Source of the DNA: Oscillospiraceae bacterium
Lineage (GTDB): Bacteria; Bacillota; Clostridia; Oscillospirales; Oscillospiraceae
Direction of reading: 5' to 3'
Length of the DNA stretch: 6,842 nt
NCBI GenBank assembly: GCA_017557265.1
Contig: JAFZAM010000080.1
Coordinates: forward strand, 1-6,842
The position numbers and the translations under genes are program-made. Shown one piece after another: positions 1 to 5,648 of the stretch. A model generated the notes under the pieces. The model worked only from the letters and a program-made list of their open reading frames with translations, was not told where the DNA came from and did no database searches. Position 1 is the stretch's first letter. The number at the start of each line of letters is the position of its first letter.

Positions 1-198
1 CACGGCGAGCCCCACGGCCGCCGCCGCGCCTATGGCCGGAGCTCCCCGCACGCGCAGAGAGCGTATCGCCTCGAATATGGCCTCTCGGTCCGTGAGCCGG
101 AGCATGACGACCTCGCCGGGCAGCTTCGTCTGGTCGATAATGACGAGCGCGTCGCCCTCCCGGTCGAAGGAGACTGTATCTATTTCGTGGATGTCCAT
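1..198 (-). CDS. mtnA: S-methyl-5-thioribose-1-phosphate isomerase, N-terminal part (runs off the left edge)
   Basis: Only the first 66 codons are present; the rest lies beyond the left edge. The visible part matches the N-terminus of MtnA, the eIF2B-alpha-like aldose-ketose isomerase that converts 5-methylthioribose-1-phosphate to methylthioribulose-1-phosphate in methionine salvage. Related enzymes isomerise 5-deoxyribose-1-phosphate. Visible hallmarks are IDQTKLPGE at residues 21-29 and LRVRGAPAIG at 48-57, the latter being the family's phosphosugar-binding signature, followed by an alanine-rich helix and GLAV. The ATG at 198 is preceded by a good GGAGG (plus-strand cctcc at 205-209) six bases upstream, which fixes the start. 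It is divergent from the RhaD-like aldolase gene, which could act on the isomerase product. The catalytic Cys and Asp lie outside the window, so a deoxyribose-phosphate-specific paralogue cannot be ruled out. Confidence 0.87.
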   Translation of the reverse strand, partial: MDIHEIDTVSFDREGDALVIIDQTKLPGEVVMLRLTDREAIFEAIRSLRVRGAPAIGAAAAVGLAV

Positions 199-226
199 AT
201 AAGGCCTCCGCTTGATTTCTGGTAAT

Positions 227-255
227 ATTCTATACCGCACGAGCCCGCGGCGCAA
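227..255 (-). promoter_or_regulatory. Candidate sigma-70-type promoter for mtnA
   Basis: Read on the minus strand, TTGCGC (250-255) and TAGAAT (227-232) are separated by 17 bases. The -10 box matches the consensus at 5 of 6 positions, but the -35 box at only 3 of 6. Transcription would begin about 20-25 bases before the start codon, with the GGAGG site in the leader. The AT-rich patch stands out in otherwise GC-rich DNA. This is a reading by eye only. Confidence 0.4.
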
Positions 256-262
256 GGCGGAC

Positions 263-291
263 TTGTAATTCGGCGCCCGCGGATATAAAAT
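263..291 (+). promoter_or_regulatory. Candidate sigma-70-type promoter for the RhaD-like aldolase
   Basis: TTGTAA (263-268) and TAAAAT (286-291) are separated by 17 bases; an overlapping TATAAA lies at 284-289. Transcription would start close to 298, leaving a very short leader whose first bases are already the Shine-Dalgarno site (GGGAGG, 298-303). The promoter would stand back to back with the mtnA promoter, the two -35 boxes being only seven bases apart. This is a reading by eye only. Confidence 0.38.
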
Positions 292-310
292 AGCGTCGGG
301 AGGTGTCGAC

Positions 311-1078
311 ATGCGCATCTTAGACAGCATAGCCGCCGCGGCCTCGCGCATAGACGCGAAGGGCTGGAGCGAGGGGACGGGAGGAAATCTCAGCGTCCTC
401 GTCGACTCGTGGGATATGAAGACTTCCGAAGGCCCGGAGTTCCCGCTGTCGTGGGACGCCTCCGCGCTCGAGGGACGTATGGTCGCCATAACGCGAAGCG
501 GCTGCCGTCTCTGCGACGTCGCTCGCGCCCCTGAGCGCGAGATAGCCCTTTTGCGTATAGAAAAGGGGAGCGCAAGGCTTCTTTGGGGCCTCGAGGGGGG
601 CGGCAGACCCTCCAGCGAGCTCGCGGCGCATCTGATGAGCCACGCCTCGCGCCTTTGCTCCGACGAAAGCCACCGCGCCCTCGCTCACATGCACGCGACT
701 CATCTCATCGCGGCGGGCATGGTGTGCCCCGAGGAGGAAAAGTCCTTTACGCGCCTTTTATGGTCGATGTGCACGGAGGCTCTGATGTTTCTTCCCGAAG
801 GGATAGGCATTCTTCCGTGGATGCCCTGCGGGACGGACGAGATAGGCGCGCTGACGGCTGAAAAGCTCGCCGGCTTCCGCCTCGTGCTCTGGCAGAACCA
901 CGGCGTATTCGCCTCCGGCGCTTCGCTCGAGGACGCGCTCGGGCGCGCCGAGATAGCGGACAAGGCCGCCGAGCTCTTTTTGCTCACGCGCGGCGCCGAC
1001 GCGAGAACGATAACGCGCGGCCAGCTCCGGGAACTCGCCTCCGCGCTCGGTATTACGCCGAGAGACGGCTGGCTGTAA
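311..1078 (+). CDS. rhaD: Class II (zinc) aldolase of the rhamnulose-1-phosphate aldolase family
   Basis: This is a complete 255-residue protein, slightly shorter than E. coli RhaD (about 274). Family members split a ketose-1-phosphate retro-aldol fashion into dihydroxyacetone phosphate and an aldehyde (lactaldehyde from L-rhamnulose-1-phosphate). The metal site is intact: Glu103 (PSSELAAH), the HMH pair His126 and His128 (ALAHMHATH), and His197 (WQNHGVF). The spacing of 69 residues between the second and third histidines equals that in E. coli RhaD. Glu156 in the conserved TE pair and the PEGIGILPWM and GTDEIG stretches (162-179) also match RhaD rather than fuculose- or ribulose-phosphate aldolases. 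The phosphate-binding GTGGN lies at 22-26. The start at 311 has GGGAGG seven to eight bases upstream. No rhamnose isomerase or kinase is visible; the divergent neighbour is mtnA, so the true substrate may be 5-deoxyribulose-1-phosphate or methylthioribulose-1-phosphate. The family assignment is strong; the substrate is inferred. Confidence 0.9.
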   Translation: MRILDSIAAAASRIDAKGWSEGTGGNLSVLVDSWDMKTSEGPEFPLSWDASALEGRMVAITRSGCRLCDVARAPEREIALLRIEKGSARLLWGLEGGGRPSSELAAHLMSHASRLCSDESHRALAHMHATHLIAAGMVCPEEEKSFTRLLWSMCTEALMFLPEGIGILPWMPCGTDEIGALTAEKLAGFRLVLWQNHGVFASGASLEDALGRAEIADKAAELFLLTRGADARTITRGQLRELASALGITPRDGWL

Positions 1079-1091
1079 GCCTGATATCAAG

Positions 1092-1121
1092 AACGCGGCA
1101 GAGTTTTCTGCCGCGTTTTTT
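1092..1121 (+). terminator. Rho-independent terminator after the aldolase gene
   Basis: An 11-bp perfect stem (1092-1102 paired with 1107-1117) closes a four-base loop and runs into six consecutive T residues (1116-1121), continuing as a T-rich stretch to 1129. It lies 13 bases past the aldolase stop codon. The convergent purine operon ends here too: the stop codon of its last gene (1120-1122) overlaps the T-run. Read leftward, the same hairpin is preceded by an A-run and followed by only a weak T-stretch, so it may also slow transcription from the other side. Confidence 0.9.
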
Positions 1122-1848
1122 ATTTCTTTGTCCAGTAAAACGCGCGCACGAAGCGAAAACGTCCGCCGTCGGACGCGTTGACAGCGCAGCAGATTCCTCC
1201 GGCGAGCCCGCCGGCTGCGCAGATGATGAGGTCGGACATCGTGTCGTGAAGCCCGATATCGATGTACCCCGGCCATGCCTCGCCGTTTACGACAACGCTT
1301 TCTATCTCCCGAGTGACGGCGTTGTTGCCGCCGTCCGGATCGAGCAAGATCGTGCTGATGCTCTTGACCAGCGTGTCCTTTTGCATGTCGTAGCGGAACA
1401 CGCAGTCCATGAAGTATTCGAAGAACTCCCAGAGCACGCCGATAAAGATAGCGAAGCAGAGCGCGAAAAGAAAAGTCGCGAGCGGTCTCGGCGTTTTGCC
1501 GGTCATTATCTCAAGGAAGGACGCGCCGGTCAGCGCGAGGAAAAAGGCCGCGATAAGATGCAGCGCCGCGTCCCAGACGGGGACGGAGACGTAGAGCTCG
1601 ACGAGCTCGCCGAGGATGTTCGCGCAGAAGAGCCCGAGAACGTATATGACCGAGAGCGCGTCGGGCGGCTCGACCCGAAGGACGAACGTAACGAGCTCCG
1701 GCAGGAACAAAAATACGAACGTGACCGCAAAATAGAGCGGCCGTTTTGCTCCGCCGGAGCGCGTGAAGACGAGCAGCGCCGCCATCGCGGCGATGCAAGC
1801 CAGACGAACGATATTGAGAAAAAGATGCTTCTTAAACCAAGCGGTCAT
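1120..1848 (-). CDS. DUF2238/YjdF-like integral membrane protein at the end of the purine operon
   Basis: This is a 242-residue protein with about six hydrophobic segments (roughly 11-28, 37-57, 64-80, 92-111, 123-139 and 207-223). Its polar motifs inside or next to membrane segments resemble the DUF2238 (YjdF-type) family: WDAALHLIAAF at 92-102 with His97, LWEFFEYFMD at 139-148 with Glu141 and Glu144, and HDTMSDLI at 201-208. No function is established for the family; the buried His, Glu and Asp residues suggest ion or small-molecule handling, which is inference. The start ATG at 1848 overlaps the purD stop as ATGA, and no Shine-Dalgarno site is visible just upstream, so translation is probably coupled to purD. 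Its frame stays open far upstream through purD, but that part is a GC-driven shadow. Being last in the operon, it might merely be a read-through passenger. Confidence 0.83.
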   Translation of the reverse strand: MTAWFKKHLFLNIVRLACIAAMAALLVFTRSGGAKRPLYFAVTFVFLFLPELVTFVLRVEPPDALSVIYVLGLFCANILGELVELYVSVPVWDAALHLIAAFFLALTGASFLEIMTGKTPRPLATFLFALCFAIFIGVLWEFFEYFMDCVFRYDMQKDTLVKSISTILLDPDGGNNAVTREIESVVVNGEAWPGYIDIGLHDTMSDLIICAAGGLAGGICCAVNASDGGRFRFVRAFYWTKK

Positions 1849-3113
1849 CTGACCGTGAAGGCACTCTTGGCAATATCGCGGCGCATGTGCATGTTTTCGA
1901 AGGAGATCTTGTCCGCCGCGGCGTACGCCGTCCTGACGGCCTCCTCCATCGAGCCCGCGACGGCCGTAACGCCGAGAACGCGCCCGCCGTTTGTATAGAA
2001 CTTGCCGTTTTCGGCTTTTGTGCCGGCGTGGAAGACGGTCGCGAGCTTTCCGGCCTCGTCGAGCCCGTGTATCTCGTAGCCGGACTTGTAGGCGACGGGG
2101 TAGCCGCCGCTGGCTATGACGACGCAGCAGGCGAAAGCATCTTTCCACTTGACGTCGATATCCGCGAGCCTCTCGTCGGTCACGGCCTCGAATACGTCGA
2201 GAAGGTCCGTTTCGAGAAGAGAGAGGACGGGCTGCGTCTCGGGATCGCCGAAGCGCGCGTTGTACTCGACGACCTTCGGCCCGTCGGGCGTGAGCATAAG
2301 TCCGAAGTATATGACGCCCTTGAACTTGCGCCCCTCGGCGTTCATCGCCTCGACGGTCGGGACGAATATCTCGTGCAGGCAGCGCTCGGCGAGCTCGGGA
2401 GTGTAGTCGGCGACGGGGCAGAAGGCGCCCATGCCGCCGGTGTTCGGGCCCTTGTCGTCGTCGTAGGCGCGCTTGTGGTCGCGGGAGGACGGCATCTGGA
2501 CGATGGTCTTGCCGTCTGTAAAGCACAGGACGGTGAGCTCGGGGCCGGTCATGCGCTCCTCGATGACGACGCGCGCGCCGGACTGGCCGAACTTCTTGTC
2601 GAGCATCATGGAGCGGACGGCGTCCTCGGCCTCGCCGAGCGTCTCCGCGACGACGACGCCCTTGCCGAGCGCTAGGCCGTCGGCCTTGACGACTATGGGA
2701 GCGCCGACCTTGCGAAGGTAAGCGAGCGCCTCTTCCATATCGTCGAAGCTCTCCCACTGCGCGGTCGGGATGCCGTACTTTTTCATCAGGGACTTCGAGA
2801 AGACCTTGCTCGCCTCGATGATGGCCGCGTTCGCGCGCGGGCCGAAGGCGCGTATGCCCGCCGCCTCGAGCGCGTCGACCATGCCGAGCGCGAGGGGATC
2901 GTCGGGCGTCACGACGACGTAGACGACCGCGCGCTCCTTCGCGAGCGCGACGACGCCCTCTATGTCCGTCGCCTTGACGGGGACGCATTCGGCTATCTCG
3001 GAGATGCCGCCGTTGCCGGGAGCGCAAAGGAGCTCCGTGACGCGCGGGCTTTTCTTGAGTGCGGCGCAGACTGCGTGCTCGCGGCCGCCGGAGCCGATAA
3101 CGAGAACTCTCAT
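1845..3113 (-). CDS. purD: Phosphoribosylamine-glycine ligase (GAR synthetase)
   Basis: PurD joins phosphoribosylamine, the unstable product of PurF, to glycine using ATP to give glycinamide ribonucleotide, step 2 of purine synthesis in the cytosol. The protein has 422 residues, the full length for the family. Visible motifs are GSGGREHA (7-14) and PGNGG (32-36) in the N-domain, KADGLALGKGV (143-153) in the ATP-grasp domain, DHKR with PNTGGMGA (212-230), and EYNARFGDPETQ (283-294), which carries the metal-binding Glu and Asn. The C-domain follows, with GGRVLGVT at 376-383. The N-domain reads TPDDPLALG (69-77) where many homologues have GPEaPL; as far as I recall this form is common in Clostridia. 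The ATG at 3113 has GGAGG (cctcc, 3121-3125) seven bases upstream, 16 bases after the AICAR transformylase stop. Its stop overlaps the start of the membrane protein gene. Confidence 0.97.
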   Translation of the reverse strand: MRVLVIGSGGREHAVCAALKKSPRVTELLCAPGNGGISEIAECVPVKATDIEGVVALAKERAVVYVVVTPDDPLALGMVDALEAAGIRAFGPRANAAIIEASKVFSKSLMKKYGIPTAQWESFDDMEEALAYLRKVGAPIVVKADGLALGKGVVVAETLGEAEDAVRSMMLDKKFGQSGARVVIEERMTGPELTVLCFTDGKTIVQMPSSRDHKRAYDDDKGPNTGGMGAFCPVADYTPELAERCLHEIFVPTVEAMNAEGRKFKGVIYFGLMLTPDGPKVVEYNARFGDPETQPVLSLLETDLLDVFEAVTDERLADIDVKWKDAFACCVVIASGGYPVAYKSGYEIHGLDEAGKLATVFHAGTKAENGKFYTNGGRVLGVTAVAGSMEEAVRTAYAAADKISFENMHMRRDIAKSAFTVR

Positions 3114-3129
3114 GATGATCCCTCCGCGA

Positions 3130-4293
3130 TCAATGATGGAACAAACGTATGCCGGTAAACGCCATTACGATGCCGTACTTATCGCAGACCTCGATGACGT
3201 TGTCGTCGCGTATCGAGCCGCCGGGCTCCGCGACGTAGGCGACGCCGCTCTTATGAGCGCGCTCTATGTTGTCGCCGAACGGGAAGAAGGCGTCCGAGCC
3301 GAGGGCGACGCCGGTATTAGTATCGAGCCAGCGGCGCTTTTCCTCGCGGGAGAGAGGCTCGGGCTTGACGGTGAAGTACTTGTCCCACTCGTTGAGGATA
3401 TCCATATAGTCCTCGGAGATGAAGACGTCTATAGTGTTGTCTCTGTCCGGACGGCTGATGCCCTTTTTAAACGGCAGCTCAAGGATGGCGGGATGCTGGC
3501 GGAGATACCAGTTGTCGGCCTTGCTTCCGGCGAGCCTCGTGCAGTGTATGCGCGACTGCTGGCCGGCGCCGACGCCGATGGCCTGCCCGTCTTTTACGTA
3601 GCAGACGGAATTGGACTGAGTGTATTTGAGCGTTATCATCGAGACGATGAGGTCGCGCACGGCCTCGGGAGGCAGCTCCTTGTTCTTCGTGACTATATTG
3701 GAGAAGAACTCGGGTCCTATCTTGAGCTCGTTGCGCCCCTGCTCGAAGGTGATGCCGTAGACGTCCTTGTGCTCGACGGGCGCGGGACGGTACGACGGGT
3801 CCATCTGAACGACGTTGTAGTTGCCCTTTTTCTTGCGCTTGAGGATGGCGAGCGCCTCGTCGGTGTAGCCGGCCGCTATGACGCCGTCGGAGACCTCGCG
3901 CGAGAGGATGCGGGCAGTCGCCTCGTCGCATATACCGGAGAGCGCGGCCCAGTCGCCGTAGGAGCTCATGCGGTCGGCGCCGCGGGCGCGCGCGTAGGCG
4001 CTCGCCATAGGCGTAAGCTCGAGATCCTCGACGAAGTATATTTTCTTCATGACGTCGCTGAGCGGGGAATAGACGGCCGCGCCGGCGGGGCTGACGTGCT
4101 TGAAGCTCGCCGCCGCGGGAAGACCCGTCGCAGCCGAGAGCTCGGTGACGAGCTGCCAGGAATTGAGCGCGTCGAGGAAGTTTATATAGCCGGGCCTGCC
4201 GTTGAGGACGGTGACGGGAAGCTCGCCGTCAATGAAAATGCGCGAGGGCTTCTGGTTCGGGTTGCACCCGTATTTGAGTTCAAGCTCTTTCAT
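3130..4293 (-). CDS. purH: Stand-alone AICAR transformylase (the C-terminal half of PurH), eukaryote-like
   Basis: The enzyme transfers a formyl group from 10-formyltetrahydrofolate to AICAR, giving FAICAR, the penultimate step to IMP. The 387-residue protein consists only of the transformylase part; the N-terminal MGS-like cyclohydrolase domain of ordinary PurH (about 520 residues in total) is absent. Residues 7-14 (KYGCNPNQ) open the domain. SFKHVSPAG (63-71) contains the catalytic Lys65-His66 pair. KYTQSNSVCY (223-232), GQQSRIHCTRLAG (244-256) and SDAFFPFGDN (333-342) follow. The protein ends in RLFHH, as human ATIC does, rather than RHFRH as in E. coli PurH; other segments, such as AYARARGADRMSS, also match ATIC closely. 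A GTG nine bases upstream (4302) is in frame, but it lies within the AGAGGT ribosome site, so the ATG at 4293 is preferred. It follows the cyclohydrolase gene by 12 bases. Confidence 0.95.
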   Translation of the reverse strand: MKELELKYGCNPNQKPSRIFIDGELPVTVLNGRPGYINFLDALNSWQLVTELSAATGLPAAASFKHVSPAGAAVYSPLSDVMKKIYFVEDLELTPMASAYARARGADRMSSYGDWAALSGICDEATARILSREVSDGVIAAGYTDEALAILKRKKKGNYNVVQMDPSYRPAPVEHKDVYGITFEQGRNELKIGPEFFSNIVTKNKELPPEAVRDLIVSMITLKYTQSNSVCYVKDGQAIGVGAGQQSRIHCTRLAGSKADNWYLRQHPAILELPFKKGISRPDRDNTIDVFISEDYMDILNEWDKYFTVKPEPLSREEKRRWLDTNTGVALGSDAFFPFGDNIERAHKSGVAYVAEPGGSIRDDNVIEVCDKYGIVMAFTGIRLFHH

Positions 4294-4300
4294 TTTTCGC

Positions 4301-4306
4301 ACCTCT
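4301..4306 (-). promoter_or_regulatory. Ribosome binding site that decides the AICAR transformylase start
   Basis: On the minus strand this reads AGAGGT and lies about seven bases before the ATG at 4293. The competing in-frame GTG (4300-4302) shares its bases and could not be used with it, so the shorter 387-residue form is chosen. The site begins right at the end of the cyclohydrolase stop codon (4306-4308). Confidence 0.65.
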
Positions 4307-5010
4307 CAGCTCTTTTTGTGAGCGTTGATTATCTTGCTTTCTATCTTTCCGGTCGCGAGATCGACCGCCGCGGCGTAGAGGGAGACGCGGTTGTCGGGAT
4401 CGAGCGCGTTCCAGACGGCCGCCGCGAGAGCGACGGGACCGTCGGCGTCGGGCTCGACGTCGCGCGGCTCGCCCTTGAAGGAGGGAAGCGGCTTTCCGTC
4501 GCCGACGTAGGTGTGGATAAGGCGCATCTTACCGGGCGCGGCCTCGGGATAGTCGAAGAACTCGCGCACGACGGTCTTTCCGTCGGGATCGCCGGACTTG
4601 AGGATGCTAAGCGCGTACCCGCCGTCGGGATAGAGGACGCCGGAGATGCGCGGGGTAAAGTTCGGCGCGTCGGGCTCGAACGTGCGGGTGCGCAGCGCGG
4701 ACTCAAAGCTCCCGAAGACGGCCAGATGCTCCGCTATCGTATCGGTCTGGTCGCCGTTGGTGACGACCGTGCAGCCGTTTACGCGGCGGACGGGGGAGTA
4801 GATTATCAGCGAGGGATCGGAGAGCAGCGCGGGGTCGTAGGCCTCGGTGCGAATGCCCTCCCCGTCGGGAACGAAAACGCGGTTGCGGCTGTTTATGCTG
4901 CGACCCATGATGAAATAGACGATGAGCCCCTTCTTTCCGTCGGAGCTCGTCCCGATCGCGACGCCGCGGCCGGGATAGGTGTTGCCCTTGAGCGCTTCGG
5001 TCATCTTCAT
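4306..5010 (-). CDS. purO: PurO-type IMP cyclohydrolase
   Basis: This protein is predicted to close the ring of FAICAR to give IMP, the last step of de novo purine synthesis. It has 234 residues and belongs to the IMP cyclohydrolase family first known from archaeal PurO (about 200 residues), which is unrelated in sequence to the N-terminal domain of PurH. Visible family features are YPGRG (12-16), YFIMGRSINSRNRVF (32-46) with several conserved Arg and Asn residues, IIYSPVR (69-75), TNGDQTDTI (84-92), and DAPNFTPRISG (114-124). The ATG at 5010 overlaps the purN stop as ATGA and has GGAGG ten bases upstream, inside purN; a second ATG at 5004 would be 16 bases away and is less likely. Its partner reaction is supplied by the next gene, the transformylase. 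Function rests on family similarity plus this neighbour. Confidence 0.92.
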   Translation of the reverse strand: MKMTEALKGNTYPGRGVAIGTSSDGKKGLIVYFIMGRSINSRNRVFVPDGEGIRTEAYDPALLSDPSLIIYSPVRRVNGCTVVTNGDQTDTIAEHLAVFGSFESALRTRTFEPDAPNFTPRISGVLYPDGGYALSILKSGDPDGKTVVREFFDYPEAAPGKMRLIHTYVGDGKPLPSFKGEPRDVEPDADGPVALAAAVWNALDPDNRVSLYAAAVDLATGKIESKIINAHKKS

Positions 5011-5648
5011 TTTTCATTTACCTCCGGTAATATCCTGACGCGTCTGCCCTCGACGACGAGTCGTCCCTGACAGAACAGCGATATAGACTCGGGGAGTATT
5101 TTCCACTCCGCCTGCTCCATTATACGGCGCTGAAGCGTCTCCGGAGTGTCGTTTTCCTCCACTTGGACGGCTTTTTGCAGGATTATGGGGCCTGCGTCCG
5201 CCTCGGCCACGACGAAGTGCGACGTCGCCCCGCTGACCTTCACGCCGTAGGCGAGCGCCTTCTTGTGCACGCGCAGCCCGTAGGCGCCGTTGCCGCAGAA
5301 GGAGGGAATGAGCGCGGGGTGGATGTTTATGACTCTGTTTTCGTAGACCTCGGAAAAGCTCGGCGAGAGCACGTAGAGAAATCCCGCGAGGACGACGAGC
5401 TCCGCTCCGGCGTCGCGGCAGGCGCGCTCGACGGCGTCGGTGTAGGCCTGTCTGTCGGGATAAGCCTTGACGTCGACGACCCTGGAGGGGACTCCGGCCT
5501 TCTCGGCTCTCGTGAGCGCGTAGACGTCGGGCGATGAGGAGATGACCGCGCATATCTCGCAGTTTTTGATCTTCCCGTCGGCGAGCGCGTCGAGGATGGC
5601 CTGCAGGTTCGTGCCGCCGCCGGAGACGAGGACCGCGGTCTTTACCAT
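5007..5648 (-). CDS. purN: Phosphoribosylglycinamide formyltransferase (folate-dependent)
   Basis: PurN moves a formyl group from 10-formyltetrahydrofolate to glycinamide ribonucleotide, step 3 of the pathway. The protein has 213 residues, as usual for the family. SGGGTNLQAI (9-18) is the N-terminal phosphate-binding loop. The catalytic trio is present as Asn108 and His110 in INIHPALIPSF and Asp151 in EADAGPIILQ. The loop after the histidine reads CGNGAYGL instead of the PGLHTH-like form of E. coli, a variant I associate with Firmicutes. The ATG at 5648 lies inside the last codons of purM (7-base overlap), with GGGAG (5659-5663) ten bases upstream. The stop overlaps the start of the IMP cyclohydrolase gene (ATGA). 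Having PurN means this step does not depend on the formate-using PurT, so both formyl transfers encoded here are folate-dependent. Confidence 0.96.
   Translation of the reverse strand: MVKTAVLVSGGGTNLQAILDALADGKIKNCEICAVISSSPDVYALTRAEKAGVPSRVVDVKAYPDRQAYTDAVERACRDAGAELVVLAGFLYVLSPSFSEVYENRVINIHPALIPSFCGNGAYGLRVHKKALAYGVKVSGATSHFVVAEADAGPIILQKAVQVEENDTPETLQRRIMEQAEWKILPESISLFCQGRLVVEGRRVRILPEVNEK
5021..5025 (-). promoter_or_regulatory. Ribosome binding site for the IMP cyclohydrolase gene, inside purN
   Basis: GGAGG lies within the last codons of purN, ten bases before the ATG at 5010. An ATG only three bases after it (5015-5017) is too close, and the ATG at 5004 is too far (16 bases), so the site supports 5010 as the start. 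With the ATGA overlap, it suggests coupled translation of the two genes. Confidence 0.65.

Noticed and set aside
199..310. A riboswitch or structured leader before mtnA or the aldolase
   Set aside because: The 112-bp gap is divided between two promoters, leaving leaders far too short for a SAM or other known riboswitch, and no conserved core was seen.
1246..1998. A 250-codon plus-strand frame opposite the membrane protein gene
   Set aside because: The product is a charged, repetitive sequence of Glu, Arg and Asp with no hallmark, while the opposite strand gives convincing membrane helices and motifs and is coupled to purD.
1120..3027. A 635-codon leftward frame that would make the membrane protein far longer
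   Set aside because: Upstream of 1848 the translation is arginine-rich low-complexity text in the wrong frame of purD. The membrane protein begins at the ATG that overlaps the purD stop.
4294..4302. GTG at 4302 as start of the transformylase
   Set aside because: It overlaps the only Shine-Dalgarno-like site; the ATG three codons later has proper spacing.
2962..5070. A 702-codon open frame on the plus strand
   Set aside because: It runs antisense to purN's end, the cyclohydrolase, the transformylase and the start of purD, all clearly identified. Its translation has no recognisable motif and is rich in Val, Asp, Gly and Ala, as expected for the opposite strand of GC-rich genes.
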